Source: Achromobacter animicus
GTDB lineage: Bacteria; Pseudomonadota; Gammaproteobacteria; Burkholderiales; Burkholderiaceae_B
Length of the DNA stretch: 64,000 bases
Direction of reading: 5' to 3'
Assembly (NCBI RefSeq): GCF_902859585.1
Contig: NZ_CADIJM010000003.1
Coordinates: forward strand, 620,001-684,000
In this document: piece after piece, positions 62,276 to 64,000 of the stretch
Layout: the number at the start of each line of letters is the position of its first letter
How positions within the stretch are numbered: position 1 is the first letter of the stretch
Translations under genes and position numbers: made by a program
Notes under the pieces: generated by a model
What the model saw: only the letters and a program-made list of their open reading frames with translations
Told to the model about the DNA's origin: nothing
Databases searched by the model: none

Positions 62276-62980
62276 ATGGGGATGTTTGGAAGATCGCAAC
62301 GGGCCACGTTCAAGCCCTCCGTATACCAGCCGGGGCAACGCACGCGCCGCATGCCGCGCTGGCTCGTCTTGCTGATGGTTGGCATTGCGCTTGGCGCGGG
62401 CGGTGTGCTCTTCCTGCAAACCAATTACGGCCCGCAACGCCTGACCGTCGAACAATCCGAACAGTTGCACAGCGAGCTCAGCGCCTCCAACATGGAGCGC
62501 CAGCGCCTGCAGACCCAGCTTGAAGAAGCCACCCAGCAGCGCGACGCCAACAAGGCCGGCCACGAAAAGCTGACCACCGACCTGGCGGAATCCCGCGCCA
62601 AGATCGAAACGCTGAACAAGGAACTGGTGCTGTTCCAGGACGCCATGCCGCCCGATCCTCGCGGCGGCAACATCGGCATCCGATCGGCCAGCTTCAAGCG
62701 CGCCCCCGGCCTGCTGGACTATCAGGTGCTGGTGATGCGCGAAGACCGCACGGGCGCGCCCTTCAAGGGCACGCTGACCTTCGCCATCGAAGGCTCCTAC
62801 CCCAACGGCCGCGCCGCCACCGTGACCCCGGAAGGCCCCGCGCTCACGGTCGACCGCTACGACTACGCGCTGGGCCAGCTCAAGCTGCCCGACGGGTTCA
62901 CCGCACGGGTCGTGGTGCTGCGTGTGCTGGACCCCAACCAGAAACAGCAGGCCATGCGCATCTACAACGTACGCAACTGA
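62276..62980 (+). CDS. Inner-membrane coiled-coil protein (DUF6776-like)
   Basis: A 234-residue protein: short basic cytosolic head (MGMFGRSQRATFKPSVYQPG), one membrane helix (WLVLLMVGIALGAGGVLFL, residues about 32-50), a coiled coil (QLHSELSASNMERQRLQTQL to IETLNKELVLFQ) and a periplasmic beta-rich domain starting RGGNIGIRSASF. This layout matches the DUF6776 family of beta-proteobacteria, with no known function. Start is uncertain between ATGs at 62276 and 62282, both near an AGGA site. It ends before a terminator. Confidence 0.75.
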   Translation: MGMFGRSQRATFKPSVYQPGQRTRRMPRWLVLLMVGIALGAGGVLFLQTNYGPQRLTVEQSEQLHSELSASNMERQRLQTQLEEATQQRDANKAGHEKLTTDLAESRAKIETLNKELVLFQDAMPPDPRGGNIGIRSASFKRAPGLLDYQVLVMREDRTGAPFKGTLTFAIEGSYPNGRAATVTPEGPALTVDRYDYALGQLKLPDGFTARVVVLRVLDPNQKQQAMRIYNVRN

Positions 62981-63041
62981 AGCGTGCGCAACTAAAAGCA
63001 TGTGCCACTGAAGGCCCCCTACCGGCCTGACCTGGCCCCAA

Positions 63042-63066
63042 AACCCGCCCCTCGGCGGGTTTTTTA
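63042..63066 (+). terminator. Rho-independent terminator
   Basis: aacccgcc-cctc-ggcgggtt followed by TTTTT, 62 bases after the DUF6776-like gene. Confidence 0.9.
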
Positions 63067-63074
63067 TCGTCTTC

Positions 63075-63130
63075 AAAATTTGGTTGCGTGCGCAACATAC
63101 TGGGAATATAGTTGCGCAAACAACCAATTT
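63075..63130. promoter_or_regulatory. Imperfect inverted repeat operator before monooxygenase gene
   Basis: aaatttggttgcgtgcgcaacata on the left matches the reverse complement of tatagttgcgcaaacaaccaattt on the right at most positions, around a short centre. The half-site gttgcg(c) repeats. It lies just upstream of the ribosome site of the monooxygenase gene and looks like a MarR-type or similar dimer operator. A promoter is expected within it (tatagt near 63107-63112 as a -10). Confidence 0.6.
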
Positions 63131-63141
63131 CTGGAGACGGC

Positions 63142-64000
63142 ATGACGCTCCCTTCGCATGTTCCCGTCCTGATCGCCGGCGGCGGTCCGGTCGGTCTGAC
63201 CCTGGCCGCCCTGCTCGCCGAGTACGGCATTGCCTCGCTCACCATCGAGGCCGATGAAGCCTACTGCAGCGGCAGCCGCGCCATCTGCATGTCGCGCCGG
63301 TCGCAGGAAATCCTGGGCTGGATCGGCGCCGACCGGCCGCTGATCGACACCGGCCTGGCCTGGACAGGCGGTCGCAGCTATTACCGCGACCGCGAAGTCC
63401 TGCACTTCCAGATGCCGCACGATCCCCTGCAGCGGTATGCCCCGATGGTGAACATCCAGCAGTACTACGTGGAGGAATTCGCGCACCAGGCCATGCAGCG
63501 CCATCCCGGCCTCGCCACCCTCGCCTGGTCAGCACGCGTCACCGCCGTGCAGCCCGGTCCGGACGGCGTATCGGTCGAGGTGGAAGCGGGCGGCGCCCGT
63601 CACACGGTGCGCGCCGACTGGCTCGTCGCCTGCGACGGCGGCCGCAGCACCGTCCGCGAATCCATGGGCCTGAAGCTCGAAGGCATGCAGTACGAAGGCC
63701 GCTACGTCATCGTCGATATCGAACAGGAATCGCAACGGCCTGTCGAGCGCCTGGCCTGGTTCGATCCCCCATCCAATCCCGGCTCCACGCTGCTGATGCA
63801 CCGCCAGCCCGGCAACATCTGGCGCGTCGATTACCAGATCCGCGACGACGAAGACCCCGACGAGGCCGTCAAGCCGGAAAACGTGCTGCCGCGCGTGCAA
63901 AGCCATTTGGACATGATTGGCGAGACCGCGCCCTGGAAGCCGCTCTGGATCTCCATCTACAACGCCAAGTGCCTGACGCTGGACCGCTACCGCCACGGCC
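63142..64000 (+). CDS. FAD-dependent aromatic-ring monooxygenase (partial, runs off window)
   Basis: N-terminal 286 residues of a class A flavin monooxygenase resembling MhpA/PheA-type hydroxylases. The FAD-binding LIAGGGPVGLTLAALLAEYG is at residues 10-29; the second FAD motif VACDGGRSTVRESMGLKLEG follows around residue 160. The start codon follows GGAG with 6 bases spacing, and an operator-like inverted repeat precedes it. The gene is probably inducible by an aromatic acid. The stop lies beyond the window. Confidence 0.85.
   Translation, partial: MTLPSHVPVLIAGGGPVGLTLAALLAEYGIASLTIEADEAYCSGSRAICMSRRSQEILGWIGADRPLIDTGLAWTGGRSYYRDREVLHFQMPHDPLQRYAPMVNIQQYYVEEFAHQAMQRHPGLATLAWSARVTAVQPGPDGVSVEVEAGGARHTVRADWLVACDGGRSTVRESMGLKLEGMQYEGRYVIVDIEQESQRPVERLAWFDPPSNPGSTLLMHRQPGNIWRVDYQIRDDEDPDEAVKPENVLPRVQSHLDMIGETAPWKPLWISIYNAKCLTLDRYRHG

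Overview
The window is high-GC chromosomal DNA from a betaproteobacterium of the Alcaligenaceae, most likely Achromobacter or a close relative of Bordetella. This rests on recognisable housekeeping blocks (mutL-miaA / purM / hda-HAD-pcnB-folK, glyQS-gmhB-plsC, lptD-surA-rsmA opposite amgK-murU), on several Bug-type tripartite-tricarboxylate binding proteins, and on dense GC-ending codon use. No database search was run, so the genus is inference.

Layout. Positions 1-6337 hold DNA repair, tRNA modification, purine synthesis, replication control, RNA polyadenylation and folate genes. Positions 6471-26567 are an accessory catabolic region in three parts, each with its own regulator or transporter component. 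The first (6471-11326) has a LysR regulator divergent from MaoC hydratase, CaiB/BaiF CoA-transferase, CitE-like lyase and PfkB kinase genes; the first three enzymes match the logic of itaconate or mesaconate degradation. The second (11339-19822) has a crotonase, two acyl-CoA dehydrogenases, DUF35/thiolase, an acyl-CoA ligase, a Bug protein and a nitronate monooxygenase-like protein. The third (21178-26567) has a Bug protein, a LysR regulator, an SDR, a MaoC hydratase and a second CaiB/BaiF transferase. A 765-residue protein of unknown function, an unusual CCA-anticodon tRNA and class I fumarase follow.

Positions 30590-40195 are a genomic island, visibly lower in GC than its surroundings. It is bounded by a perfect 70-bp direct repeat that is the first 70 bp of the fumarase gene. 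Insertion rebuilt the fumarase reading frame on one side and left a 5' gene fragment with the native upstream DNA on the other. The island carries a decayed integrase start, putative integrase arm sites at both ends, and an intact same-strand cluster: a TIR-domain protein, its overlapping partner, an unknown protein and a SHOCT membrane protein. It also has many frameshifted or stop-interrupted small genes. The TIR gene pair is the best candidate here for an undescribed anti-phage system.

Positions 40272-64000 return to core genome: an enoyl-CoA hydratase, the glycyl-tRNA synthetase operon running into heptose, phospholipid and peptidase genes, an aminotransferase, glyoxalase I, peptide deformylase, a long FadE with a proline/glutamine-rich tail, an SpmA/B-like membrane protein, pyruvate and glycerate kinases, the outer-membrane assembly operon lptD-surA-rsmA, the MurNAc recycling pair amgK-murU, and the start of a flavin monooxygenase behind a probable operator.
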